Of a stretch of 64,000 nucleotides of DNA, positions 42,552-51,808 are shown in pieces. Numbering within the stretch: the stretch's first letter is position 1; each line of letters starts with the position of its first letter. The notes under the pieces are model-generated. The model saw nothing but the letters and a program-made list of their open reading frames with translations. It ran no database searches and was not told the DNA's origin. The translations under genes and the position numbers were made by a program. Source of the DNA: Terriglobia bacterium (GTDB lineage Bacteria; Acidobacteriota; Terriglobia; Bryobacterales; Bryobacteraceae); contig JAJPHN010000029.1 of the NCBI GenBank assembly GCA_021325235.1, positions 248,001 to 312,000 on the forward strand, read 5' to 3'.

Positions 42552-44223
42552 CGCTCTGATCGCGCTTTGTGCCGGAGCGTTGTTGATGGCACAACCAAGG
42601 ATCACGCTGCTGCTCTATAACGGCAAAATCTGGACCGGAAATCCGAGTGCGAAAGAAGCACAGGCCGTCGCCATCGGTGGGGATCGCATCGTTGCAGTGG
42701 GAACAAACGAAGAGATTCGCCGGCTCGGACAAGCTGAAACCCACAAGATCGATCTCGCCGGAAAACGTGTCCTGCCTGGTTTTAACGATGCGCATGTGCA
42801 CTTCTTTTCAGGCGGGGCAGCACTGAGCGGTCCCCAGCTCCGTTATGCGAAGTCGCAGGCCGAGTTCCGCGATATCCTTGGCTCCTTCTCGGCTCACAGG
42901 CCGGCCGGCGAATGGATCACCGGCGGCGATTGGGACCACGAACGCTGGAGCCCGGCTGTACTGCCGACCCATCAGCTCATCGATCCGGTGACTCCCAACA
43001 ACCCGGTCTTCGTCAACCGGCTCGACGGCCACATGTCGCTCGCCAATGCGGTCGCTCTGAAGCTGGCGCACATCGATAAGAGCACAGCAGACGTTCCCGG
43101 CGGCGTCATCGTGCGCAATGCGAACGGCGAGCCCACCGGCATTCTAAAAGATGCTGCGCAGGATCTGGTCTACCGCGTGATGCCCGATCCTACGCCTGAG
43201 CAGATTCGTACCGCAATTCGCGCCGCTCAGGATTACGCCAATGCCAACGGCGTAACCAGCGTCCAGGATATGTCGGCATCTCCCGATGTCTTTCGTGTCT
43301 ACCAGCAGATGCTGCACGCGGGCGAATTGCACGTTCGGATCTCGGGGCATCAGCCGCTGCCCGAGTGGAAACGGCTCGCGGACGTCGGGATTCTCGCCGA
43401 CTTCGGAGGACCGCAGTTGCACATCGGCGGCCTCAAAGGCTTCGCCGACGGCTCGCTCGGCTCAACCACTGCACTCTTCTTCCAGCCCTATCTCGACGCG
43501 CCCAACACGGCCGGAATACCGAGCGCCGAGCTGGTCCATCCCGAGCAGATGTTTCACAACATCGAGCAGGCCGATGCGGCCGGCCTGCAGGTTGCGATTC
43601 ACGCCATCGGCGATAAGGCGAACAATACAATTCTGAACTTCTATGAGCGAGTGGAAAACGAGCACGGCTCGCGCGATCGCCGTTTTCGTATCGAGCACGC
43701 GCAGCATCTGCTCGCCAGCGATATTCCGCGTTTCGCCAAGCTGCACGTGATTGCGTCCGTGCAGCCGTACCATGCCATCGATGATGGCCGGTGGGCCGAA
43801 AAGCGAATCGGTCCCGAACGAGCTAAGACGACGTATGCTTTTCGCTCGCTGCTCGATTCCGGCGCGATTCTCGCCTTCGGTTCCGATTGGGACGTCGCTC
43901 CCATGAGCCCGCTGATGGGCATCTATGCCGCCGCGACCCGGCGCACCCTAGACGGTAAGCATCCCGATGGCTGGATCCCCGAGCAAAAGATCACCGTGCC
44001 CGAAGCGATTCGCGCCTACACGATGGGTTCGGCCTACGCGAGCTTTGAAGAAAAGATCAAAGGCTCCATCGAACCCGGCAAGCTGGCCGATTTAGTCGTC
44101 GTTTCTGACGACATTCTCAATATCGATGCAGCCAACATCGAGCACGTGAAAGTAGAAGCGACCATTATGAATGGCCAGATTGTGTTTCAAAACCAGTCAG
44201 CTCAATCTGCCGCGCAGCAATAA
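42532..44223 (+). CDS. Secreted YtcJ-like amidohydrolase
   Basis: 563 aa from ATG 42532, chosen for its GGAGG site and signal peptide ([14 protein letters not shown]). Metal-dependent hydrolase of the amidohydrolase 3 group: [13 protein letters not shown] (HxH, ~85), a possible carboxylated Lys or Glu in the barrel middle, [12 protein letters not shown] (~350), RIEHAQHL (~385) and [13 protein letters not shown] (catalytic Asp, ~450). The substrate is unknown; relatives act on formamides, imides or cyclic amides. Overlaps murB by 20 bp and the convergent deacetylase by 59 bp. Confidence 0.92.
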   Translation: MSASIRSALIALCAGALLMAQPRITLLLYNGKIWTGNPSAKEAQAVAIGGDRIVAVGTNEEIRRLGQAETHKIDLAGKRVLPGFNDAHVHFFSGGAALSGPQLRYAKSQAEFRDILGSFSAHRPAGEWITGGDWDHERWSPAVLPTHQLIDPVTPNNPVFVNRLDGHMSLANAVALKLAHIDKSTADVPGGVIVRNANGEPTGILKDAAQDLVYRVMPDPTPEQIRTAIRAAQDYANANGVTSVQDMSASPDVFRVYQQMLHAGELHVRISGHQPLPEWKRLADVGILADFGGPQLHIGGLKGFADGSLGSTTALFFQPYLDAPNTAGIPSAELVHPEQMFHNIEQADAAGLQVAIHAIGDKANNTILNFYERVENEHGSRDRRFRIEHAQHLLASDIPRFAKLHVIASVQPYHAIDDGRWAEKRIGPERAKTTYAFRSLLDSGAILAFGSDWDVAPMSPLMGIYAAATRRTLDGKHPDGWIPEQKITVPEAIRAYTMGSAYASFEEKIKGSIEPGKLADLVVVSDDILNIDAANIEHVKVEATIMNGQIVFQNQSAQSAAQQ

Positions 44224-44941
44224 GCTCGCGGATTCGAGGCGATGTCAGCGCTTCGAGCTCGCGAACACGTGACTCTTTGAGGCGTGTCTCGGCCCGTTCG
44301 AGCTCAGGCCCAAGCTTGCCGGGATGACACATAAACTCGGTTGTTCCCTCGGGCAGACCTTCGATAGCCGCGCGGAAACTCTCTTCGCGAAACGTTCCCG
44401 TAAGCCGGAAACCAAGAAAGTGATCGGTCAGATGCACGCCTTCTCGTTCGGCCATGCGCCGGTAAAAGCGCTCGATCGGCGCCGGGATGCCTAACGTGCG
44501 ATCGAGCGGCAGACGCACATAGGGAATCGCAAACTCGCGCGCCAGTCGAACCACAATCCGAAAGACATGCGGCACAAGGTGCGTGTGTTTGTGCGTATCG
44601 AGATGTGTCGGCAGGATGCCCGCCGCGCGGAGCTTCTCAATCTGCAGCCGCAGCTCGGAATAAACATCGATCCCACGCTGCGCCAGCTTCCACAGAAGCT
44701 GCCGTGGCCCGCGCGGCAGCAGAACACCCGTTGCCAGCGAGCGGCCCTGCACTAGTACCAGATGGCAGCCGACATCAAGTGTGGGCGTTTCGCGCGCCAG
44801 CTGTACGGCATCCTCGAAAGCAGCGCCGTTTGCCATTAGGGTCGTGGAGGTCAGAACACCGCTTCTGTGCGCCTCCACAATGCCTGCATTCACATCGCGC
44901 GTGAACCCGAAGTCGTCGGCGTTGATGATTAAACGCCGCAA
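44165..44941 (-). CDS. ChbG/HpnK (YdjC) family carbohydrate deacetylase
   Basis: 258 aa. Family marks: [20 protein letters not shown] with the metal-binding Asp pair (~4-23), [14 protein letters not shown] (~54-67, metal His) and [15 protein letters not shown] (~113-127). YdjC-like proteins remove acetyl groups from N-acetyl sugars; the [18 protein letters not shown] and [11 protein letters not shown] pattern is closest to HpnK proteins linked to hopanoids. The ATG is one base after the mlaD stop, so it is probably the last gene of the mla operon. It overlaps the convergent amidohydrolase by 59 bp. Confidence 0.88.
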   Translation of the reverse strand: MRRLIINADDFGFTRDVNAGIVEAHRSGVLTSTTLMANGAAFEDAVQLARETPTLDVGCHLVLVQGRSLATGVLLPRGPRQLLWKLAQRGIDVYSELRLQIEKLRAAGILPTHLDTHKHTHLVPHVFRIVVRLAREFAIPYVRLPLDRTLGIPAPIERFYRRMAEREGVHLTDHFLGFRLTGTFREESFRAAIEGLPEGTTEFMCHPGKLGPELERAETRLKESRVRELEALTSPRIRELIAARQIELTGFETQSGHS

Positions 44942-44942
44942 C

Positions 44943-46019
44943 TCAAAAGATGTGGAGCTTGATGCTCAGAAACTTCTTCGGATTCGCACGAAAATCGTGC
45001 AACGTATCGTGCAGCTCCCGCATCGTTCCGGTTGTCTCTTCATACAACGCCGGATTCACCATCAGCTGTCCGATCGTTCCCTGGCCGGAATTCACCTTGT
45101 CGAGCGTCAGGTTGATTTTGTCGAGCGTAGTCGAAAGCTGTTTGGCCAGCTTATCGCTCTTCAGAATCTGCCCCGCCGTGCCTTTCCCCGCGTTGAGATC
45201 GCTCGTGATCTGACTGAGTTCGGTAAGAGTCTTGTCCAGATCGTTATACACCTTGGGATCCTTCAGAAACATACCAGCCGATCCCTGCCCCTGCTGCAGT
45301 CCCGATGTAATCTGGTCGATCTTGTTCACCACACCTTGAATTTGATCGTAAAGGGCGTTGTCGTTGATCAGATGTCCCACTGTCCCCGTCTTCGAATTCA
45401 GCGTGCTGACCAGTAACTGCACCTGGTTCACGGTCGATTGCAGACTGTTGTATAGTGTCGGGTCAACCAGTAGCTTGCCAATGGTTCCATTCCCGCTCTG
45501 GATATTGTTCACAATGTCCTGAATCTTCTGTACCGTTGCCTGCAGCGAATCGAGTATGCCAAATCCCTGTGCAACCAACTGGTCGAACTGTTTTGTATCC
45601 GCCGCTTTCAAAGTTGCGTTCGGCTGAATCGTCGTCTGGCTCGTCCCCTTGTTGATCTGAAGAAATTTGGTGCTCCCAAGCAGATTGTCCGACGAGATCG
45701 TACCGATCGAATCGGAGGGAATCTGTTTCAGCATGTCCTGATCTACATGGAAATCCACTTTGATCACACGCGCCGGGTCCGTTTGGCCGGAAAGATCCAC
45801 CGCGTCTACTTTGCCCGCCTGAATGCCGTTAATACGCACGGGGGCGCCCTTCGTCAAGCCGGCTGCATCGGAGGTGAACATGTGCAACCCAACTTCTTTC
45901 TGAAACCAGCGCATGTTCCCGGTCAACAGAAAGATGATGAGCGTAATACAACTCAACGCCACAATCCCGAGGATTCCGACTTTCAGTTGCGCGAAGCTGA
46001 TTTTCTCTCTGCTAGGCAT
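44943..46019 (-). CDS. mlaD: MlaD/MCE-type lipid transport protein with five 34-residue repeats
   Basis: 358 aa. One N-terminal membrane anchor (~15-33), then a single MCE domain (~43-125; LHMFTSDAAGLTKGAPVRIN and GKVDAVDL). Residues 178-347 are five tandem repeats of exactly 34 residues, each starting G-T/S-x-G with a following D/N-x-x-(L/V)-Y, predicted helical; they may form a tunnel or needle reaching the outer membrane. The C-terminus is KKFLSIKLHIF. Carries phospholipids across the periplasm with MlaE/MlaF. Third gene after mlaE and mlaF (3-bp gap). Confidence 0.93.
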   Translation of the reverse strand: MPSREKISFAQLKVGILGIVALSCITLIIFLLTGNMRWFQKEVGLHMFTSDAAGLTKGAPVRINGIQAGKVDAVDLSGQTDPARVIKVDFHVDQDMLKQIPSDSIGTISSDNLLGSTKFLQINKGTSQTTIQPNATLKAADTKQFDQLVAQGFGILDSLQATVQKIQDIVNNIQSGNGTIGKLLVDPTLYNSLQSTVNQVQLLVSTLNSKTGTVGHLINDNALYDQIQGVVNKIDQITSGLQQGQGSAGMFLKDPKVYNDLDKTLTELSQITSDLNAGKGTAGQILKSDKLAKQLSTTLDKINLTLDKVNSGQGTIGQLMVNPALYEETTGTMRELHDTLHDFRANPKKFLSIKLHIF

Positions 46020-46022
46020 TCT

Positions 46023-46853
46023 CTACTCCTCGTGCCGGATAAAATTCCTCACGTAATCGTCCTTCGAATCGTTCATCTGATGACGAGTCCCCTCGAAGAC
46101 AATCTTCCCATCCTTCATCACGATGAATTTCGTCCGGTTTCGCTTGGGGGACTGTTCGCCGATCAAAGGAACGAGTAACTCCTGCTCCGGGTCATAGCGG
46201 AAATCATCCATTATTTCCCCGTCCTGATATCGATAGGTCACAATCAGCGAGGTACTGTTGCGAACGTCCCGTTCCTTAGCGACCAGCGCCATGATTGTAT
46301 TAGCCGTAATCGGATCGAGTCCCGCCGTGGGCGAATCGTAGAGCAGCAGCGGCGGTTCGGTTACAATCGCGCGCGCAATACCGACTCGGCGCCGCATTCC
46401 TCCCGATAACGCGCTTGGAGGCTGATTGTAAGTCTGCTCGAGTTCAACAAATCGAAGTGTCTCCCGTACTTTGGCTTCGATTTGCTCGCCATTGGTCTGC
46501 TTATGACCATCCGGCGCCTGACTGTTCAGAATCGGGTACTCCACGTTCTCGCCGACCGTCAACGAATCGAAAAGCCCGCCTTCCTGAAACAGAAACCCCG
46601 TGCGCCCGCGCAGCGGAAACAGATCGCTCTCCTTCCGCGCGGTAATGTCTTCGCCGAACAACGAAATCGTTCCCCCATCGAGGTGCACGAGTCCGACAGC
46701 CGCTTTGAGCAGTGTTGTCTTGCCACTGCCGGCTTCGCCAAAAATCACTCGTGTTTCGCCTTGCCGGATTGAGAACGATACGTCGCGAAGCGCCCAGGTC
46801 TGGTCGTACCGGAGGCTGGCGTTCTTGAATTCGAGAATCGGCTGGCCATCCAT
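46023..46853 (-). CDS. mlaF: MlaF-type ABC transporter ATPase
   Basis: 276 aa. Walker A GEAGSGKTTLLKAAV (~39-53), Q-loop in FLFQEGGLFDSLTVGENVEY, the signature ALSGGMRRRVGIARAI (~143-158) and Walker B PLLLYDSPTAGLDPITANTI (~163-182). In the Walker A loop the usual P/N position is occupied by Glu-Ala, still compatible. It energises retrograde or anterograde phospholipid transport with MlaE and MlaD. An insert around 195-235 (YRYQDGEIMDDFRYDPEQEL) precedes the C-terminus. Same operon as MlaE (4-bp gap). Confidence 0.95.
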   Translation of the reverse strand: MDGQPILEFKNASLRYDQTWALRDVSFSIRQGETRVIFGEAGSGKTTLLKAAVGLVHLDGGTISLFGEDITARKESDLFPLRGRTGFLFQEGGLFDSLTVGENVEYPILNSQAPDGHKQTNGEQIEAKVRETLRFVELEQTYNQPPSALSGGMRRRVGIARAIVTEPPLLLYDSPTAGLDPITANTIMALVAKERDVRNSTSLIVTYRYQDGEIMDDFRYDPEQELLVPLIGEQSPKRNRTKFIVMKDGKIVFEGTRHQMNDSKDDYVRNFIRHEE

Positions 46854-46857
46854 CGTT

Positions 46858-47625
46858 TCAGTACGAATACATTGCGACGAATATCTTGTCGATCACAAAG
46901 GTGACAGCGATGATCCAGATCGAAGCGGAAACGACCGCGGATGTGGTCGCGCGGCCCACTCCCTGCGTTCCGCCGCTCGTCTGTATGCCGTAGAAGCAGC
47001 CGATCAGCGCGATGATGATTCCAAAAACGAAGGGCTTGATGAGCCCCTGCGCCACGTCGTTCAATTGCAGCGCCTGCCAGGATGTAGACCAATATTGGCT
47101 GCTGCTGATGATGTGTAACAACGGCGTCGAGACTAGATACGCGCCAAACAGTCCAATCGTGTCGGATATCGCAGTCAATAGCGGAAGCATCACGGCCGTG
47201 GCGATCAGCCGCGGTGTCACGAGTTTCTGCACCGGATCCGTCGCTAGCGCTCGCATGGCGTCGATCTGCTCGGTGACTTTCATCGAGCCGAGCTCGCTCG
47301 CCATGCCGGACGCGTTCCGGCCCGCCACAAGAATGGCCGTCAGCACCGGGCCCAGTTCGCGAACAAGCGTAATCGCGACGATTGCTCCTACCTGGCTGCT
47401 CGCGCCATACGTGTTGAGCGCGCGCGCCATCTGCAGAGCCAGAATGCCGCCAGTGAAAAATCCAGTCAGAAGCACCACCGGCACACTACCCACGCCGATG
47501 ATGTCCATCTGCAGGTAGATGTCGTCTTTATAGTGCGGACTGCGTACGAGATTGGTGAACGCGCGTCCCGAAAGCAGCAAAAATTCCTGGAACGACCCAA
47601 TCCAGGTCTTCAGGAAGCTGACCAA
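46858..47625 (-). CDS. mlaE: MlaE-type permease
   Basis: 255 aa. About five to six membrane helices with the family signature LVRELGPVLTAILVAGRNAS (~87-106) and ASELGSMKVTEQIDAMRAL (~109-127). It moves lipids between the inner membrane and the MlaD channel. TTG start with GGGGAG 7 bp upstream. First gene of mlaE-mlaF-mlaD-deacetylase. Other Mla parts (mlaA, mlaB, mlaC) are not in this window. Confidence 0.95.
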   Translation of the reverse strand: MVSFLKTWIGSFQEFLLLSGRAFTNLVRSPHYKDDIYLQMDIIGVGSVPVVLLTGFFTGGILALQMARALNTYGASSQVGAIVAITLVRELGPVLTAILVAGRNASGMASELGSMKVTEQIDAMRALATDPVQKLVTPRLIATAVMLPLLTAISDTIGLFGAYLVSTPLLHIISSSQYWSTSWQALQLNDVAQGLIKPFVFGIIIALIGCFYGIQTSGGTQGVGRATTSAVVSASIWIIAVTFVIDKIFVAMYSY

Positions 47626-47680
47626 TCAAAGACTCCCCGGCGAGCCTGCGCGCTCATGGACCGAGGTTAACATAGCGATC

Positions 47681-49174
47681 ATGTCTGCCCAATCGACACC
47701 TGTGAGCAGCGCCGCCGGACTCAAACGCGGACTCGGGCTCTTCGACTCCACCATGATCGTGGCCGGATCCATGATCGGCTCCGGCATCTTCATCGTTGCT
47801 GCCGAAATGTCTCGCCAGCTCGGCAGTACCGGTTGGCTGCTGGCAAGCTGGGTCATCACCGGTGTTCTAACCATCGCAGCCGCGCTCTCCTACGGGGAAC
47901 TGGCCTCCATGATGCCCCGCGCCGGAGGGCAGTATGTTTATCTGCGCGAGGCGTTCTCGCCGCTCTGGGGCTTCCTCTACGGCTGGACTCTGTTTCTCGT
48001 CATTCAAACCGGGACCATCGCTGCGGTTGCCATCGGGTTTGCGCGCTATCTGGGTACTCTCGAGCCCGCTATCTCCGAAAGCAGTTACATTGTTCCGCCT
48101 ATCCATCTGGGTTCGAGCTATGCCGTTTCGCTTTCAACCGCGCAGCTGATCGCTGTTCTGTTGATTCTTCTTCTTACCTGGACCAATACGCGTGGCCTCG
48201 ACTACGGCAAGATTGTTCAGAACGTTTTCACCACTGCCAAGATAGGTTCACTCGCAGCATTGATCCTGGTCGGATTGATTCTCGGCTGGAACGCCCACGC
48301 GATCTCCGCAAATTTCAGCTCGCTCTGGAGCCGCGCCGCCGCTCAGCCGATTGTGCCGGGATTGAATCCCGCGACGGCCCTGGGTCTGCTTGTCGCCATG
48401 TGCGTCGCACAGGTCGGCTCCCTCTTCTCCTCCGACGCCTGGAATAACATCACCTTTACCGCCGGAGAAGTTCGCAACCCGAATCGCAACGTGCCGCTCT
48501 CGCTTGCCTTTGGCACAATCCTGGTAACTTCTCTCTACTTACTAGCCAACCTGGCGTACTTCATCACGCTGCCGCTCTCCGACATACAGCACGCGCCTTC
48601 CGATCGCGTGGCGAGTACCATGCTAGCCGCCATTTTCCCGCGCATCGGCGGACCGCTGATCGCCGTAGCGATCATGATTTCGACCTTCGGCTGTATCAAT
48701 GGCATGATTCTGTCGGGTGCGCGCGCTTACTTCGCCATGGCCCGCGATGGCCTGTTCCTGCCCAAAGCAGCCACCCTGAATAAGGCGAGCGTTCCGGGCG
48801 CCGCTCTCGCCATGCAGGGCGTTTGGGGAGCCCTGCTCATTCTGATGCGAACCTATGATTCCCGAACCGGCACTTACGGCAACTTATACAGCAACTTACT
48901 CGATTACGTGATCTCCGCAGCCCTGATGTTTTACATCCTCACCATCGCCGGTATCTTTCGCCTGCGCCGCTTGCGTCCTGAAGCTGAGCGGCCCTATAAA
49001 GCGTTTGGATACCCGATTGTGCCCGTCTTCTATATGCTGGGAGCCGCAGTTATCCTGATCGTTCTCCTGATTTATCGGCCCGCCACCACCTGGCCCGGGT
49101 TCCTGATCGTGTTCCTGGGCGTACCGGTCTACTTGCTATTCCGCCGCTCGCGAGTAAGCTCTAATTCAAAATGA
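47681..49174 (+). CDS. APC-superfamily amino acid permease (LAT-like)
   Basis: 497 aa from ATG 47681. About 12 membrane helices; VAGSMIGSGIFIVAAEMSRQ (~27-46) is the substrate loop of the superfamily, followed by PRAGGQYVYLREAFSPLWGF (~81-100) and FTAGEVRNPNRNVPLSLAFG (~261-280), both typical of the L-type/eukaryotic LAT branch. Likely an amino acid exchanger or importer. A different subfamily from the permease at 4632-6125. Divergent from the mla operon and overlapping the convergent PQQ dehydrogenase end by 14 bp. Confidence 0.93.
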   Translation: MSAQSTPVSSAAGLKRGLGLFDSTMIVAGSMIGSGIFIVAAEMSRQLGSTGWLLASWVITGVLTIAAALSYGELASMMPRAGGQYVYLREAFSPLWGFLYGWTLFLVIQTGTIAAVAIGFARYLGTLEPAISESSYIVPPIHLGSSYAVSLSTAQLIAVLLILLLTWTNTRGLDYGKIVQNVFTTAKIGSLAALILVGLILGWNAHAISANFSSLWSRAAAQPIVPGLNPATALGLLVAMCVAQVGSLFSSDAWNNITFTAGEVRNPNRNVPLSLAFGTILVTSLYLLANLAYFITLPLSDIQHAPSDRVASTMLAAIFPRIGGPLIAVAIMISTFGCINGMILSGARAYFAMARDGLFLPKAATLNKASVPGAALAMQGVWGALLILMRTYDSRTGTYGNLYSNLLDYVISAALMFYILTIAGIFRLRRLRPEAERPYKAFGYPIVPVFYMLGAAVILIVLLIYRPATTWPGFLIVFLGVPVYLLFRRSRVSSNSK

Positions 49175-50834
49175 ATGCCCAGAGCATATCGCCTGTCGCC
49201 GCAATGACGTATTGATGGCCATCCAGCTCGAAGGTCTGCGGCGGATTCGTCACACGCCCGATCCGGCTGTGCCACAGCGGCTCCCCGTTGCGAGAGTCGT
49301 GCGCCACCAGGTTGCCCGAACCATCGCCGGCAAATAACAGACCACCGGCAGTGGTGAGCAATCCGCCGCCCCCGCCGCCATCGCTGTAATACGGACGCCG
49401 CCACACCACTTTGCCGGTCTTGTAATCGATCGCCGTAAGATACGTTCCCGCATCGCCTACTTCCGATTCTTCTTTGCCGCCCAGGCCCATCGATCCGCGC
49501 GGATCCAGATCCGTCAAATAAAAAATCGAGAAGTTATTGTGCTCTGCAACGTAGAAGAGTTGCGTATCGGGCGAATACGCCGGTGGTTCCCAGTTGATCG
49601 TTCCATCCGAGGTCGGTGAAACCAGCGAGCCGCCAACCGTCGCGTTTTTCTCCGGATCGAGCTTCGGCCCTCCGAATTGATTCAGTCCGTTAGCCCAGTT
49701 TGTTAACTTCCCGTACTTACTTGTGACTAAATGCTCGCCGGTAACACGATCGACGGTGAAGTAGTAGCCGTTGCGCGTAGCCGTAAGCGCAAGTTTCCGC
49801 ATTTTCCCGTTGAACATCGCATCAACTAACACGGGCGTCTGCGCAGAATCGTAGTCGTGCATATCGTGCGGAGACGTTTGAAAATACCAGGCCATCTTAC
49901 CGGTATCTACATTCACCGCAATCAGCGAACAGGTGAATAAATTGATACCTTCGCCGCGCGTGCCGTTGGTAAATGCCGGGGTCGGATTGCCCGTACCAAA
50001 GATATACAGATGCGTTTCCGGATCGTACGCACCCGGGATCCACGTTTGCGCACCCCCGTGGCGCGCCGCATCGAGACTCTTCCACGTGTCCAGTCCGGGA
50101 TCGCCCTTTTCCATGGGAACCGTATAGTGTTTCCACTGCAGGTCGCCGGTTTCCGGATCGAAGGACTGCAAAAAGCCAGGCGAGTCGATATCGTTGCCCG
50201 TCCCCACCAGCACGTGATTTCCGATCACGACCGGCGCAGGTGTCGAGAAATAGCCCTCGTTCACGTCGGCAATCTGTTTATGCCAGCGCTCTTTACCCGT
50301 CTTGGCGTCGAGCGAGACCAGATAGTCGTCCGGCGTCTCCATGAACAGGTAGCTGTTCCACATACCCAGCCCGCGATTGCCGATGTGGGTCCCGCCCTTC
50401 GTTTTCCAGAAATAATGCCAGAGTTCGCGGCCATCGCGCGCGTCAACCGCCCACGCATTATCGGGCATAGTGAAATACAGCGTGCCGTCCACAGCCAGTA
50501 CCGAAGCCTTGATAGATCCGCCGTGAATCTCGATATCGCCCGGTCCTTCTCCGCCGACGATCAGATTTTCCGGTGCTCGGCGCCGCCGGCCCTGTGTGTT
50601 GCTGCCTGTACCGGGTGTAACTTGCGTCATCCAGGCCAGGCTCAGATGCTTCACCGTCTCCCGGTTCACCTGATTCAACGCGCTGTATCGTTTGCCCGAG
50701 TAATCGCCGTTGTAAGTAGGCCACGAATCCTTGAGCGGCTTCAATAACTCATCTGGAGTAACTCCGTTGCCTTGCGCCCATAGCGCAACCGGAAGGCAGA
50801 GAGCGGTCAATAACAGCAGTTTCGTCATTTTCAT
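49161..50834 (-). CDS. PQQ-dependent alcohol dehydrogenase-like quinoprotein
   Basis: 557 aa with signal peptide (KLLLLTALCLPVALWAQ), so periplasmic. Eight-bladed beta-propeller with repeated tryptophan-docking motifs such as AVDARDGRELWHYFW, SLDAKTGKERWHKQI, AIDYKTGKVVWRRPY and AHDSRNGEPLWHSRI. SPHDMHDYDSAQTPVLVDA (~295-315) is where the catalytic Asp is expected. A short GGGGGGLL run (~490) is near the last blade. It oxidises an alcohol or sugar and passes electrons to the cytochrome c encoded just upstream (ATGA overlap). Substrate unknown. Confidence 0.92.
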   Translation of the reverse strand: MKMTKLLLLTALCLPVALWAQGNGVTPDELLKPLKDSWPTYNGDYSGKRYSALNQVNRETVKHLSLAWMTQVTPGTGSNTQGRRRRAPENLIVGGEGPGDIEIHGGSIKASVLAVDGTLYFTMPDNAWAVDARDGRELWHYFWKTKGGTHIGNRGLGMWNSYLFMETPDDYLVSLDAKTGKERWHKQIADVNEGYFSTPAPVVIGNHVLVGTGNDIDSPGFLQSFDPETGDLQWKHYTVPMEKGDPGLDTWKSLDAARHGGAQTWIPGAYDPETHLYIFGTGNPTPAFTNGTRGEGINLFTCSLIAVNVDTGKMAWYFQTSPHDMHDYDSAQTPVLVDAMFNGKMRKLALTATRNGYYFTVDRVTGEHLVTSKYGKLTNWANGLNQFGGPKLDPEKNATVGGSLVSPTSDGTINWEPPAYSPDTQLFYVAEHNNFSIFYLTDLDPRGSMGLGGKEESEVGDAGTYLTAIDYKTGKVVWRRPYYSDGGGGGGLLTTAGGLLFAGDGSGNLVAHDSRNGEPLWHSRIGRVTNPPQTFELDGHQYVIAATGDMLWAFILN

Positions 50835-51736
50835 TTGAGCGTGGCCAGATACGCCGTTACATCGTGCATGTCTTTGTCATTCAGCTGCGAAAGTAACTCG
50901 CGATGTTGCTGCATCGGATCGTGCAGAGTAACTTGCGGATGCGTGTCGGTGCGCGAAATAGTGCGCTGCGTCCCGTCCGCCAGTTGAACCGTGACAAGGA
51001 AGTCGTCGATTCGCACCAGCGTTCCGTCGAGCTTTTCACCAGAAGGAAGACTTATCGATACTTTTACCGCGCGCGGGTCGTTCTCGCCCGGCTTGGTGTC
51101 GCGCCACGGATCGCCGCCCGCTACCCAGGTGTCCTGCAGCTTCTTCGGATCAGAGAAACGGTTTGCAATACCCTGCAGATCGCCGTTTGCCGAGTGGCAG
51201 CTCGCGCAATGAACCGCGAAATAGGCCTTGCCCTCGGCGGCATTCCCGACCAGCGGATTCGGTGCCGGTCTGCCTTCGTCAGGCGGCTTGCCTTGCACAC
51301 CGATCGTGGCCAGAACACTGTGGATATAGGCCACCACTGCATGCGCATCCTCGTCGTTCAGTCCAATCGCAGGCATACCCATCTTTTCACGGCTGCCATG
51401 AATGATCGGGATGATCTGTTCGCCATTCTGATCGCTCAACGCAACCTGCGAGCGCAGTAGATTCGGACCGCCCAGATCACCGCCGCGCAGGTCCGCCCCG
51501 TGGCAGCCCCGGCAATTGATCTCAAACAGCGTCTTACCGCGCGCTACCTTGGCAGGGTCCTCCGGCGGGCGCTTCTGGCCCGGCACAAAACCGCCGTTCC
51601 GCGGACGAACGGGTTGAGCACCGGGTTGCACCGGCGGGTTCGGCGCTTGCGCCGCAACATACCAGCATGGAACCAGTAAAAGTGTTGCCAGCGATGCGGC
51701 GCGCCCTATCTGCGTAATCGACAAAGCATCTCCCAA
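50831..51736 (-). CDS. Diheme cytochrome c, partner of the PQQ dehydrogenase
   Basis: 301 aa from TTG 51736; a TTG at 51724 preceded by GGGAG gives a cleaner signal peptide and may be the real start. Two heme c sites: CRGCH (~75) and CASCH (~180), with likely Met ligands in GSREKMGMPAIG (first domain). The C-terminal ~100 residues (VKVSISLPSGEKLDGTLVRI, DDFLVTVQLADGTQRTISRT) form a beta domain found in alcohol-dehydrogenase-type cytochromes. Receives electrons in the periplasm. Its TGA overlaps the ATG of the PQQ gene. Confidence 0.92.
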   Translation of the reverse strand: MGDALSITQIGRAASLATLLLVPCWYVAAQAPNPPVQPGAQPVRPRNGGFVPGQKRPPEDPAKVARGKTLFEINCRGCHGADLRGGDLGGPNLLRSQVALSDQNGEQIIPIIHGSREKMGMPAIGLNDEDAHAVVAYIHSVLATIGVQGKPPDEGRPAPNPLVGNAAEGKAYFAVHCASCHSANGDLQGIANRFSDPKKLQDTWVAGGDPWRDTKPGENDPRAVKVSISLPSGEKLDGTLVRIDDFLVTVQLADGTQRTISRTDTHPQVTLHDPMQQHRELLSQLNDKDMHDVTAYLATLK

Positions 51737-51808
51737 AATAAGTTTTTCAGCTCAATTACGCATTGTAGAGCCAGCGCCACAGGCGGCTTTAGAACAGCTG
51801 CACTTCCG

